A DNA stretch of 64,000 nt, from assembly GCF_001949145.1 (NCBI RefSeq), contig NW_019091376.1, forward strand, positions 1,420,314 through 1,484,313, in the 5' to 3' direction. The notes under the pieces are model-generated. The model ran no database searches. It was not told where the DNA came from and saw only the letters and a program-made list of their open reading frames with translations. Source of the stretch: Acanthaster planci. Its lineage: Eukaryota; Echinodermata; Asteroidea; Valvatida; Acanthasteridae. The translations under genes were made by a program, and so were the position numbers. Positions 28,101-38,047 of the stretch are shown one piece after another (within the stretch, counting starts at the first letter, position 1; each line of letters begins with the position of its first letter).

Positions 28101-30138
28101 CACATCTTGGGCAGTTTTACCCTGCGTTTGTCATTGGAAATACATGTAGGCAAAATTCAAGCAGCACCTTTAAATGCTTACTGGCAGATTAGAAAGCTTC
28201 AACTCTTTTTAAAAAAAATCTCAGATTTGTTTTTAATTATCCCTAGAAATCACAGTTGTAAATATATACAGAAATCATTTTATCAAGAAATGCGGTGTCA
28301 TTAACCCTTAATTTCCCAGACCCTTTGGAATCCATCCATAGATTTTGGAGATTTTTCTAGGATCTTCGAAGGTGAAGCCAAGGTACTATGCCTTTAATGA
28401 AGACTTAATGAGAGAATGTGGTAAAATCCTCCACTCTTGCAGAGTGGAGGATTCAGGGTGGTTCCCAGCAATTATGGCAAGGGTGCAAGGAATGAAATTT
28501 CTGCATGAAAATTGGTGAAGTTATGCACTGATAAAATTTTACTTTCCTTGCGCATGTGTTTGATTTCTGTTCAAAACTCAAGGTAAAACTGACTGGGTTG
28601 TCTGTCGTAACACATAAAGTACAGCTGCACAGGCTTTCTTCAGAAAAAAAATTCCTGGGATTTTCTCATTTTCTTCAACCAGCACATAATGGTGACATTT
28701 TCATATAACAGAAATGAGGAAATTGTTATTAATCCAGACTCACCGGCGAATCGGTCAGCTTCAGGACAATGCCATTGGTGAGGTCACTGCGGTTGTCCTC
28801 TGTGATGTAAGTCAGTTTATCATCAGTGTGTTGCAATGCATAGTCTCCTGGATTGCCAATGTTGTACATCTGGCACACCTCCTCCACAATGGTGGTTAGA
28901 GATTTGTTCTGTTAGCAACAAAAAACGGACACACACAGTGTCAGACAATTGATATTCAACACTGGAAAAGACTTCGTCTATTCGTATCAACTGCTTAGTA
29001 ACTTGCCTCCCGGGGAGACACCTGCCCTGCAGGTGTCTCCCCGGGAATTACTTCTATGCACTACAAGTATGCTGAGCACAGACAAGTTACGCTCACCAAC
29101 AACAGGTTACCAACCTGCCAACCCGAATGTCAGTTCAGGAATGGGCCTACTAAATTGTACCTGTCTTTTGTCGGGGAGTCAGGTTGGCATAATGCTTCTT
29201 TTCTCGCCTTTCACCTCAACGGCCAGGGTTCAATTCCTGGCTCAGTCTACATGGGAATTGTGATTCTGTGGGCTTTACCCAGAACATTCTTCTGGGGTTT
29301 TCCTCCCACCTCTAAAACTGTCTTTGCTTCTCAATGTCTCTTCTCCACAGGTTTCTTCAACCTTACAAGCTGCATACATGTGCATGTACAATGCCTGGGA
29401 CCATTTTAAGGAATCCTTGCTTTTACTACCAGAAAATAGCATCTCTGTGAAACCCTGCTCTGGGCCCAATTTCATAGTAAAACAGCTAGAAAACAGAAAA
29501 TTTGCCAATTCAAATAATAATAAGAGTAACGACTGTATTTATTATATCAAAGCACAAAAATTACTCAGGGGATACAAGGCACTTATTGTTATTATCCCTT
29601 CTCGCTGGGCTACAAGCACTCCTCAATCCAACTCAGCTCCCTGGGGAGTATACACGTACATGTACAGCTCGATGATGCAAACTCTGGTGCAAACGGCTAA
29701 TCAAACACAACAACCATCTCAACCCTACTGGTACCTATTTATATTCCTGGGTGGAGAGAGGCAATGGAGAGTAAAGTGACTTGCCCAAGGTCACAACATG
29801 TAACCAGCAGCTGGATTCAAACCCCCGACATTGTGTTCGTGAGTCACAAACCCTAACCACTAGCATGACTAGGCCACTTTTCAAAAAATGTATGTGCTAA
29901 TTAAGTAAATTAAATCAGCTAACTCATTCTTGTGAGACCAATGTTTCCCTGTGCTTCCGTGCTTGGTAGTTCCTTGAAACCAGCCTCCTGCTACGGTAAT
30001 CTAGCCTTGAGAGAACCCAAATAAACTCACCTGATCCCAGCAATAGAGTTGCCCAATCTTTCCCTCCATCTCCACAGCCAGGCGGATGATGGAGGGGTCA
30101 GCTCTGGATGTGTCAATCAATGTTACGCTCGTCATCAT
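10154..30138 (-). CDS. ELMO: ELMO (engulfment and cell motility / CED-12) protein, complete, 19 coding exons, 721 aa
   Basis: ELMO binds DOCK-family exchange factors and activates Rac in phagocytosis and cell migration. Coding exons on the minus strand: 30031-30138, 28744-28908, 27952-28121, 27378-27477, 26749-26852, 23981-24046, 21310-21391, 20928-20978, 18878-18997, 18527-18640, 16555-16659, 15766-15874, 14966-15102, 14127-14296, 13001-13116, 12113-12214, 11105-11169, 10787-10867, 10154-10354. All junctions are GT-AG with matching phases; the total is 2166 nt. The N-terminal armadillo-like region spans about residues 1-300 ([32 protein letters not shown]). The ELMO domain is about 325-480 ([42 protein letters not shown]). 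The PH domain is about 545-655 ([27 protein letters not shown]). A proline-rich tail ([14 protein letters not shown]) fits an SH3 ligand for DOCK. Length matches vertebrate ELMO1/2 (about 720-727). The start ATG at 30138 is followed by a second Met; family members start here. Confidence 0.96.
11698..11898. mobile_element. MITE copy 2 with TATAGACAAATC inverted ends
   Basis: The element begins TATAGACAAATC and ends GATTTGTCTATA, an exact 12-bp terminal inverted repeat. TA at each end fits a TA target-site duplication as in Tc1/mariner-type MITEs. It matches the element at 8821-9022 over most of its length. It lies in the ELMO intron between the exons at 11105-11169 and 12113-12214 and has no coding capacity. 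Confidence 0.8.
17229..18458. mobile_element. non-autonomous hAT-like transposon with 8-bp target duplication
   Basis: The direct repeat GGCTTGTG flanks this 1230-bp segment at 17221-17228 and 18459-18466, the 8-bp target duplication typical of hAT elements. The ends are inverted: TATGCACCGTTGATAT on the left, and TAGGCACTGTCGATAT read inward from the right (13 of 16 identical). Both subterminal zones are rich in TATCGATA. No transposase frame is visible. Inside are a 17-bp inverted pair (17841-17857 and 18302-18318, one mismatch) and a 14-bp hairpin (18034-18064, one mismatch), suggesting a nested MITE. It lies in the ELMO intron between exons at 16555-16659 and 18527-18640. Confidence 0.8.
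19258..19435. repeat. foldback element, 69-bp inverted arms
   Basis: The left arm at 19258-19326 and the right arm at 19367-19435 are reverse complements over about 69 bp with roughly ten mismatches; shared blocks include TTTGGAAGAGGTATGGTTCT and GAGTGTGAACTCAACATTT. The centre is about 40 bp and contains CTCGTCATCTCGTCTCGACC. It is a long hairpin typical of a foldback MITE. It sits in the ELMO intron between exons at 18878-18997 and 20928-20978. Confidence 0.75.
21654..21806. repeat. local tandem duplication (about 71/82 bp)
   Basis: A block running from AGATCTACCAGAATCCTCCA to CCACAATACTTAATT is present twice, starting at 21654 and 21725, nearly identical. The second copy has an extra 11 bp (TGAAATCTGTA) after the first 20 bases. 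The near-identity indicates a recent event. It lies in an ELMO intron. Confidence 0.9.
25105..25277. mobile_element. MITE with GGTTGGTTTATAC inverted ends
   Basis: The left end GGTTGGTTTATAC followed by TGCGAATGTAAA is mirrored at the right end, which reads inward as GGCTGGTTTATAC followed by TGCGAATGTGAAA. The inverted ends are about 30 bp long in an element of 173 bp. It is non-coding and lies in an ELMO intron. Confidence 0.7.
27546..27730 (+). mobile_element. tRNA-derived SINE (worn)
   Basis: The left part carries a pol III A-box-like TGGTCCAGCGGTTCAGG and a B-box-like GGGTCAGGGATTCAAATTC, spaced as in a tRNA head. Downstream, GAGTGAATGGGTGCCTG resembles the body of marine-invertebrate SINEs. 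It lies in the ELMO intron just upstream of the exon at 27378-27477. Confidence 0.55.
28425..28453. repeat. perfect 13-bp hairpin, 3-nt loop
   Basis: AATCCTCCACTCT, loop TGC, then the exact reverse complement AGAGTGGAGGATT. It lies in an ELMO intron and is one of several perfect short hairpins in the window. Confidence 0.85.
29009..29045. repeat. perfect 17-bp hairpin, 3-nt loop
   Basis: CCCGGGGAGACACCTGC, loop CCT, then the exact reverse complement. It is GC-rich in an AT-rich intron (between the first two ELMO coding exons), so it is unlikely to be chance. Confidence 0.9.
29175..29345 (+). mobile_element. tRNA-derived SINE-like element
   Basis: GAGTCAGGTTGGCATAATGC (A-box-like) is followed by CCAGGGTTCAATTCCTGGC (B-box-like) and then a body with TCTGGGGTTTTCCTCCCACC, a core found in many invertebrate SINEs. 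It is intronic in ELMO. Confidence 0.6.
29690..29878 (-). mobile_element. tRNA-derived SINE, antisense
   Basis: Read on the minus strand it gives GCTAGTGGTTAGGGTTTGTG (A-box zone), GGGGGTTTGAATCCAGC (B-box), then GGGCAAGTCACTTTACTCTC and GCCTCTCTCCACCCAGGAA. It matches the plus-strand copy at 47735-47965 in order and wording, so both belong to one family. Confidence 0.75.
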
Positions 30139-32631
30139 GGATTTGTTGTGGTCTGCTGGATGATCAGTTGGTCAGTTGTCTCAATGAGCCAAAATTGATG
30201 GCTCCTTTCAACTTCAGGAAAACCTGCTTGATTTTGAGAAAAGATTAATGCTACAGTTCATTGAGTGTATACATGTATATACATGGTTGTCAAATTTTTG
30301 AAAATATTCACTCAAAGACTTCAATGCATTGGTTTCAATGTGAGTAAAGTAGTAGTTCTTTTCACACACAGGGCCTACTGTATTGTCAGCAATAAAACAT
30401 AAAGCATAGCCATCACCCATCCGGCAATACAGAGTGTAGGCCTACATGCATGACATCCATGTAAAATTATTTTGAATCTGAGGTTTGAGGACTGTTAATC
30501 TGTAATTTGTCCCTAGGCATTTCAAAAATGCAATTACAATCTATGTTTTAAACCTTACAAAGTACGAAGGAAGTGATATGTCCCTACATGTAAAAACTAA
30601 AAACGTCGAAGTTGGCACAAATGGCAGGGAAATATTTTGAAGTGCTTGCTAAGCCTACCGGTACTTGGAAGTTTTTAGAGTTTTGACCGATTTCACAGCG
30701 TTTGTGAACAAGTAAAAACTAAAGGTGTCAAGTGATGCCCGTATATGGAACTAATCCTAATTTACCAATGCAATGTAGAATTAGTGAGATACGTGTACAT
30801 GTACATAATGGATGGAACTCCTGATTTAGGCCCTATTTCAAATTCATAAATTGTAGGCCTGTCATTAGGACCCAGAAACCCGGAAGTGCCCGCAAAAATT
30901 GTGATGATGATTGTGCAGTCATTGTCAAGAGCGTGAAAGGCTAGCTGAGACCTCAGGGGAAAACAAATTGTCAAATGTTTCCATCATTTTATCAGACGAA
31001 AAAATTTAAATTAATTCACCAAAAATTTTCACGCGAATGATGTGCGTTTATCCGGAGAGTCAAGAGGCAAATTCACGAAACTCCGTGGGCATGGCGCCGA
31101 CGATGTCACCGAAACGAAGGAAGTTGTGAATTAACCTGGTTCCCTTCGCACCACGCTTTCTTTTGTGTGGTGATCATTAAGATTGCAGGGCACCAGTTGG
31201 AGTGGTGAAAATAGGGGGTGGGGTTTGTTAGTGCAGTGTTTTTGCACGGGGGGGTACTTTTAGTCGGATTCAATGTGTCTAATTCTGTGTACTTCACGGG
31301 ATTCATTTGTTTTTTAAAGCAATGACCCATTTAAGTATGAATCAACCCCAGTACTTATCCAGCTTTCCCTTCTGAGCATCATGTTTTTGAAGATCAGGAA
31401 TCCAAGTCAGTCAGGTTGTGGATCTCAAAGATCCAAAATCATACCCCAAAAGTTCTGTACTAATGATTTTTGCCGTTTTCTTCAGGGTAATGGGAAGGCA
31501 AGTGGAGTGTCACTGAAAGAGAAAGAAAATGGCAATTACTCAGATCTTTATTAATCCCCAAAATGAAGAAATCAATCTGCAGGAAAATTAATCTAGATTT
31601 ACTTGGCAAGATTTTGTAGCCCCAATATTTGACATTCCTAATTTCCCCACAGTAAATGCCTTCCCTCTTAGTACCTAGCATCACACAGGCATAACCTCAG
31701 CAGTCTAATGAACCTCTGAAGTACTTGAACAAAGGAGAATCAAGTAGAATTCACAGACAATTTTAATTAACATATTAATAATGGTAGTCTCAGAGAAAAG
31801 TACAATTCACAAAGACTAATATTGTACATTTCAGTGTAAACTGACGATTGCTGGAAGTCTGGTTACCAAAGCAACACATTTTTGTTAGTTTCCCATCTTC
31901 TCTGATTAGATGTTGTAATATCCTCAGTTTATCTTGGAAAGGGCACACAAATCATGGACAACACATTGTGCATATCAGAAACTGATCCAAGTCCTTGGAA
32001 ATGAAAATAATGAGTGTTCATTACAGGTTTCAATAATGGAAAAACATCAAATGATATTTTATATATACATGTAGTTTCCTTCTTGAAAGCTCAAGAGGAA
32101 ATATTAATTCTTTGAAAAATTTCAATCATGTTAAGCACTTACATTTCTTATTTGAATTAGGGGCACACTTAGTGGTGTAAAGGAAAGATAACCAACATTG
32201 ACTGAGTTTTCTTATTTAAATAAGGTTAAAGAGAGGATGCAATTCCAAATTTGGCTATTCTAAAGAATCAATTTATTTTATTGATGATCAAGAGTTCTAC
32301 AACCAAAGATCAGTGATTTTTTGAGCTATGTCCATACATATAGTTCAAACATCCTCCCCCAAAAGTTACAAAATGCTGGTAAATTTTACTCCTTCCTTGT
32401 TCAAAAGGGCAAACAAAAGGTGTAACCTCAAAATTACAAAGATGGAAGTGTTGGCCCTCAATGCCATAGAACTGCATACTCCATATGGACTTCTCCCTTC
32501 CAAAAATTATCACATTCAGTGCAGGATGACATAATTTCTACCCCTGATAACATCACACACAGCAGTTTCAATTTGTAGAAAAACCTCAAGGAAGTCTGCT
32601 GCCTGTGTTCCCAGAACTTCTGTTGTGCTCA
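30139..32631. other. ELMO 5' flank and CIAO2B 3' flank
   Basis: No exon was recognised. The ELMO 5' UTR probably begins with an acceptor-like TTTTCCTGAAG near 30220, implying an upstream non-coding exon. The CpG-richer stretch around 31020-31130 is a possible ELMO promoter, but nothing in it decides this. On the CIAO2B side, a TTTATT at 32273-32278 is a candidate minus-strand poly(A) signal about 350 bp after the stop. Confidence 0.4.
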
Positions 32632-35600
32632 TCAGGAAACTGCCAGGCACTGATTGACCACCTCCAATAGGTGGTTGTTCTCCATGGCCGCTGCCACACG
32701 TTCTTTGTCGGCTAACTGCTTGTTCACTAAAACAGACAAAAATGTGAAAAACTTCATCTTCTGGAAATGATTTCATCTTCTAGAAAATGTTGAGACTTGT
32801 ATGAATCAGAAAGATGCAGACAAGCCTTGGCCTTTTCACTGAATGTATAAGTTGAGTTTTGAGGCTCTTAGAAGAGAACAAAAATGTATTTGGCCAATCT
32901 TTGGTAGTATGCTTGACTACCTTCCTATATTCACCTGGGTTACATCAACACAGTTACACAATAGGCCAATTTTACTTGAGTGAAAAAAAAGTGTACGGAC
33001 GGAGATTCGGGAAGGAGTGTAAAGTTTTTTGTGACTGAGGGAGGGGATTTAATATGTGACAAGAAGTGGACGGAGTATGTGTATTTCTCACCAGCTTCCT
33101 CTGAAGCATGACTTCCTGGAGTGATTTTAACATCAACCTGCAGGGAAAAAAATGCTTTGTATATTGTACTCATAGAAGAACAAACAGCACAGATAGATGG
33201 TAAACATTTCATTAGCAGAATCTGCCAGGTACTAGCTGAGGCTGCAGTGGAATGCCAAAAAGCAGCATCCGTATGCACAAATTCACTGTGGTGTTCTAGT
33301 AATGAGAAGGCCCATGGGTAACTAGGTCACCAAAAACAGGAATCAGAAAGACAGTCAAAGGGATGAAAATGAAGACAATAAATTTTTAATTTATTTTGCA
33401 CAACCTTGGAGGGGTCGTAAATGGGTGCCAAGATTCATACCTTGAATCTTGGTGGTAAGGATCGCAAAAGCTTCACTCGGATGGAAAGCCCAATCAGCGT
33501 TGCCATACTGCAGTGAGGAATCGTGGGAGTAAACATGATCTTGACCCAGTTCTCATCATCGTTGACCTACAATAGAAAAATGAAGGAGAAAATGAGAGCA
33601 AAAATTTCCTGCAACGGTGGTTCTACACTAGGGAGGAGTGATATTATTAAATTATTGTTATTAAAGTCAATTTATATAGCGCTCATTTCATAAAAAAATG
33701 TTCAGGAGTGCTTATATTTAAAAAAAAAATATGAGCCTGTCTCACGATGCTATTGGGTTATTCCTTCTGAGAAGACAGAACAATCTGGGGAAATGAAAAC
33801 ATAACTAGCAGCTGTCTAGCCTTACCTCAACCTGTGAATGTGAAACAACATTCAAATCTTCTAAGCTGTAGGGGTGTTCAGGGTCACTGATGTGCCTAAT
33901 GAGATGTGCAAAGTTGGTCAAGGAATAAACCTGATTTCAAAAATTAAAGGCCCCTTCCCCATTTCCCGAGGAGAATGCTATCTCAAGAAACTACAACCAC
34001 AAAACAAAAACTAAAAAATCCCCCCCCAAAAAAAAGATTAATAGGAACCTTGCCTTTTAATCAAGACAATTGTTTCAAATGCAACTTCTGTATCTTGCTG
34101 AGGAAACTTGATTAGAAAAATTTGATAATTGTGGCTTTAATTCAAGGATTATTTTAAAGGAATCTTTCATTGAGTTTGAAGTGTAGTGTCCTCTCATAGA
34201 AAAGTACATATTGATTGAATGGAGTGATTTGAAAAACAAAAGACAAAAAAGCCATAAGGCAAGCTAATGGAGGCCATTTTTATAAGCTGGTGCACAGATT
34301 CTAAAGAACAAATTTCGAGGATAGAGAATAGTATTTTGATATCGGTATATTATTTTCCAGTGGATCCCAGACTTTTACAAATAACAATCTATTTTTCCAT
34401 TTTTGAATCTGAAAGGTCGACTCATCTGAGAACCAACTTCTAAAAACACTTTCCCTTAACCCAATCACACTGACCCTGGTTCCTTGTTATGTACGGCATC
34501 AGGTGCACTTGTAAAGTCCGGCACCCAACAGACGGAAGTATTGTCTACTGATGAGTTAAAGTATTCCCCCCCCTCCCGCGATGATCATTATGTGAGCAAA
34601 TGTGGTCAAAAAAGGTTATGATGAAGCTACAGATAAGTGGCTGCAGACTTACAGATTAGGCCTCTGATAAAGATTAGGCCTCTGCACGTCGGCGGGAATG
34701 AAAATAATATAGAACATAGGTATTTTAAAACAAAATTGATCGTTTTGTTTGTGGACTTTACAAGGTAGCTGTGGGTGATTACACAGCAGGGATAAAATAA
34801 AAACAGTATTGATTTATAGAGTCACATGTAAAATAAGCTTCCAAAATTTCTTAATATCATTTATGTCCAACAACTCATGAAAACTCACAAAGGCAATTAA
34901 CGTGTATGAAATAGACCATGGAGGAATGTTTTCTTCCTCCATAAATAGACAAAACATCGATATGGTTGCCTAAAAGACATTTTGGAGTAATCTCTACAGA
35001 GATCATTTTGTTGAAGAAGCGTTCAGACAGCGAAATTAAGTGCATATCTTTATCTTCCTTCGCATTTATGGGGTAGAACTCTGATGGCGACGTTTAGTGC
35101 ACACTTTAATCTGCTCTTCCAATAAGGGGGCAGAATTCCAACCACGAAGTTTTGTGTATAATATAATCCACCCTCCCACTAAGGGGGCAAAATTCCAACA
35201 ATGAAGTTTTGTGTATAATATAATCCACCCTCCCAATAAGGGGGCAGAATTCCGACAACAAAGTTCAGTGCCTATTATGATCCGCCCTCCCAATAAGGGG
35301 GCAGAATTCCAACAATGAAGTTTAGTGCATACAATGATCCGCCTTCCCAATAAGGGGGCAGAATTCCAACAACAAAGCTTAGTGCGTACAATGATCCACC
35401 CAACAAGGGGGCAGAATTCCAACAATGAAGTTTAATGCGTACTATGATCCACCCTTCCAATAAGGGGACAGAATTCCGACAACAAAGTTACTGTACTTTG
35501 ATCCTTCATTCACATACCTAATGTATTTGGCAACGTCAGCGCCATCTACATCCGTGAGAGAATATAGTCTGACTTTAACTTCGTGATCAATTACCTATGA

Positions 35601-38047
35601 GATTCATTGAGGATTTGTGAACGATTTAAGTCAGAATGTGAGCACAGGCACTTAAGCATCACTTTTTCGTATACTTCAGTTTCATTTTACGATATATCGC
35701 GTGAAACACCTTCTATGGCATAGTATTATTCATGCACTTGCAAGGCGGCTTTCACGCATGCATGCTGAGTAAGTTGTGGCCCACACAAACGACTCCACAA
35801 CTAAAAGATTTAATGTAACTCGGGCATTTGAGCACCGATTTGACCGATCAAAGGGGGAAATGTGGTTTCATGACTGGTCAAAATGGAATGCTACACTAGT
35901 TTATAGCATAGTATGAAACTGGACATGTGATGAGAAAACTAGAGGCAAAGCCCACTTGCCACGCGGTCAAGCCAAGGTCGAGCCCCGTCTGCAGTTTTGC
36001 ACTTAGCTTGTAACAAAATCCCCTGAGGGCTATAACAGTAGCTGATAAAAGATCCTCGGAATCCTGGTTGGCCTGCCAGAAAACCCGAATTCAGGCTGCT
36101 GAACTTGGGTTTTCTGGTAAATGAGAGTTCACAGCCTAGGGGTTCATCATGCATCCACCACATTCCTAGGTGGGATACAGCAGCAGATGAACCTCATAGT
36201 TCTACGGGTATGTAGGCCTTATGTGAAAAAGCAATTTATGTATATACCCCAGCATCTAAACACAGCATAAACATCTCTCCAACTTATGCTGGGCATACCC
36301 AATTTAGGCACTATGCAGGTTGTGACCTATAGTAACCATCTAGCTGCAGTGCATGACAACCAGTCAAGCAGTGCTAACCCCAGCTCTTTGCTGTCTGAGC
36401 CCGGCGGAAGAACCCGAAAGTTCTGAGGTAAGCTAGCCCCACTAGTGTGGCTGTGGTACCCACACTAATGCTAAGGTAAGCGTTTATAAGTATATAGTTC
36501 TATGTGGTCATTGTGGTCATGACTAGCGGTGGTAGGCCATGTATGCCTAGGTTGGCATGGTTGGTCTAAGCATGATCCAAGTTACTCGGACGAGGCTAAG
36601 CCTAAACTAGTCACCGACGTGACACTCATCCATGTCATCATGCTCATGTCGGGATCAGGTCAACTCAGACCCAAACCAACTTGGACCCATTCCAACTCGG
36701 ACCCACCTCGAGTCAACTCGGACCCACAGAGTCTTATGGTTGCACTACACCAAATACGCGCCCATAGACCAAAATAGCACCGATTACTAAACCTCGCGAA
36801 GAGGATGGTCTTCATTTTTTCACTGGAATTTCAAGATATGGCCAGATTGATCACTTTTCATTTCAATTTTATGAATTTATTTTATTCTCCTTTTCCCGAA
36901 GATACCCCCCTAATAGTAGTAAAACTATGCACTCAGCTCTGAATGTAGCTGCCCATCTCTATTCAAAATAGGCCCGCAATGTGGGGCTTTTTGAGAAAGA
37001 AATGCTCTGAACTGGAAACTATCAATCCCAAATTCTGGATTTATATAAATAATTCTATAATCCCTCGTGATTATGGCACGTCTTATTGTAAAAAAAAAAG
37101 TGGGATCACAAAATAATAATGAGCTCGCAAGCAGAAATACAACGCTTGAAAACCGTCTCCAAGTTTAACCCAATAGGAAATATTCCACATTTTTATTTTA
37201 AAATGATTTGATTTGTGTTGTTCGAAATTACCAACCTATTTGCGTTATTTGGACAGTCGGTTTAGGCCGTCATGGATGAATTCCTCCTCAAAATCAGTCT
37301 TTGTGGTCAATCACGCCGGTACCTCGGAAGCCAATAACCGATTACGATTCCAGATTACAAGTGGCAAATAAGACATCAAAGGAAATGTGCCTCCATAAAA
37401 ATAAGATGCTCGTCAGTTACTTCTCACTTCCAAGACATCACTGATATCAAATCCAGTCCTGTACCATTTTTCAACCACCATGCCAGTTCAAATTCAATTT
37501 TTACCCAATGCTAAAATGTAAAAGTGGACAAAACAAAATTTTCAACAAGTTAATCACGCTCTTGGGGTTGGGTCCGAATTGGTCGTGGGTCCAGGTTAGT
37601 ATTGGACTATTGGGTCCGAGTTAGTATTGCTATTGGGTCCGAGTTAGTATTGGGTCCGAGCATGGAGGTAGAATCACATCTACCTCCATGGTCCGAGTTA
37701 GTATTGGGTCCGAGTTAGCATGGGTCCGAGTTAGCATGGGTCCGAGTTAGCATGGGTCCGAGTTGGTTGTGGGTCCGAGTTGGCATGTGTCCGAGTTGGT
37801 TTGGGTCCGAGTTGACTCGAAACCCTCATGTCATATCAATCATGCATGTCTGTGTCAGTACCAGGAGTACTGCACAAGTTAAAACAGGAATGTCACCGAA
37901 AACAGAATTAAGAAGGATATCGAAAATTTCCCTGGCATCAATCTTGTCCACGATGTCATCATTTTCCTCGTCTACGGTGGGTTCTCTCTCGGCTAAGCGC
38001 CTGTGAATGGTGGGATTCACGTTCTCGAGTCTTTCGCTGGCCGCCAT
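32632..38047 (-). CDS. CIAO2B: CIAO2B (MIP18/FAM96B), cytosolic Fe-S assembly targeting factor, complete, 5 coding exons, 157 aa
   Basis: CIAO2B is the MIP18-family subunit of the cytosolic iron-sulfur targeting complex (with CIAO1 and MMS19) that hands Fe-S clusters to client enzymes. Coding exons: 37921-38047, 33826-33905, 33441-33566, 33092-33137, 32632-32726; 474 nt in total. Recognisable blocks are [18 protein letters not shown] (near residue 5), [20 protein letters not shown] (across the first junction), [20 protein letters not shown] with the family's conserved Cys at residue 88, [31 protein letters not shown] and [17 protein letters not shown]. Human CIAO2B is 163 aa. The first intron (4015 bp) is not GT-AG: only AT-AC ends restore the conserved [13 protein letters not shown] in frame, and they carry U12 signals (see separate entry). 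It is divergent from TTC5 across a 2.3-kb interval. Confidence 0.95.
35067..35504. repeat. 57-bp minisatellite, about 8 copies
   Basis: The anchor AAGGGGGCAGAATTCC (or a variant) recurs at 35124, 35181, 35238, 35295, 35352, 35405 and 35462, so the period is 57 bp apart from one 53-bp unit; an eighth, worn copy precedes the first. Because 57 is a multiple of 3, the minus strand stays open for 119 codons as a 19-residue repeat ([15 protein letters not shown]). That frame is a by-product of the period: no homology, and it lies inside the CIAO2B U12 intron. Confidence 0.92.
36076..36117. repeat. 19-bp hairpin, 4-nt loop, two mismatches
   Basis: CCAGAAAACCCGAATTCAG at 36076-36094 pairs with 36099-36117 at 17 of 19 positions around a GCTG loop. 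It is within the CIAO2B intron and may be the core of a foldback element. Confidence 0.75.
36658..37820. repeat. element A: inverted arms of short tandem repeats
   Basis: The left arm (36658-36730) has four units of the type CAACTCGGACCCA. The right arm (37567-37820) has over a dozen units of the reverse type TGGGTCCGAGTT(A/G)G. The pair TCGAGTCAACTCGGACCCA at 36708-36726 and its exact reverse complement at 37802-37820 form a perfect 19-bp inverted repeat that may mark the ends. The roughly 0.8 kb between the arms is AT-rich with no coding signal. A second element with the same unit core is at 57720-58233. It lies within the CIAO2B intron. Confidence 0.75.
37661..37690. repeat. perfect 11-bp hairpin inside element A
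   Basis: CATGGAGGTAG, loop AATCACAT, then the exact reverse complement CTACCTCCATG. It interrupts the GGGTCCGAG repeat array of element A exactly between two units, so it is either an insertion or a hairpin replacement. Confidence 0.88.

Larger units (their letters stand above)
33906..37920 (-). other. U12-type AT-AC intron in CIAO2B
   Basis: On the minus strand exon 1 ends ...GAAATTTTCG and the intron begins ATATCCTTCT, a near-exact match to the U12 AT-AC donor consensus ATATCCTTTY. Near the other end is TTCCTTGACC (33916-33925), a perfect match to the U12 branch site TTCCTTRACY. The branch adenosine falls at about 33918, 12 nt before an acceptor TTGCAC. The next exon begins ATCTCATTAGGCAC, so the junction reads [12 protein letters not shown]. 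No GT-AG pairing among the sites I could see gives this conserved sequence. Confidence 0.9.

Noticed and set aside
27546-29878. Possible tRNA genes suggested by A- and B-box sequences.
   Set aside because: The heads do not fold into proper cloverleafs and are followed by SINE bodies; they are retroposons.
35066-35425. 119-codon open frame on the minus strand.
   Set aside because: It is a translation of the 57-bp minisatellite; the period is a multiple of three, so the frame stays open by default.
35518-35594. A candidate extra exon of CIAO2B (minus strand) reading [20 protein letters not shown] and ending in AKYIR, with an ATTAG end that joins in frame to HISDPEH.
   Set aside because: It could only be joined to exon 1 through a very weak GT donor and would insert about 26 unfamiliar residues. 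The AT-AC U12 pairing gives the exact family sequence [13 protein letters not shown] without it.
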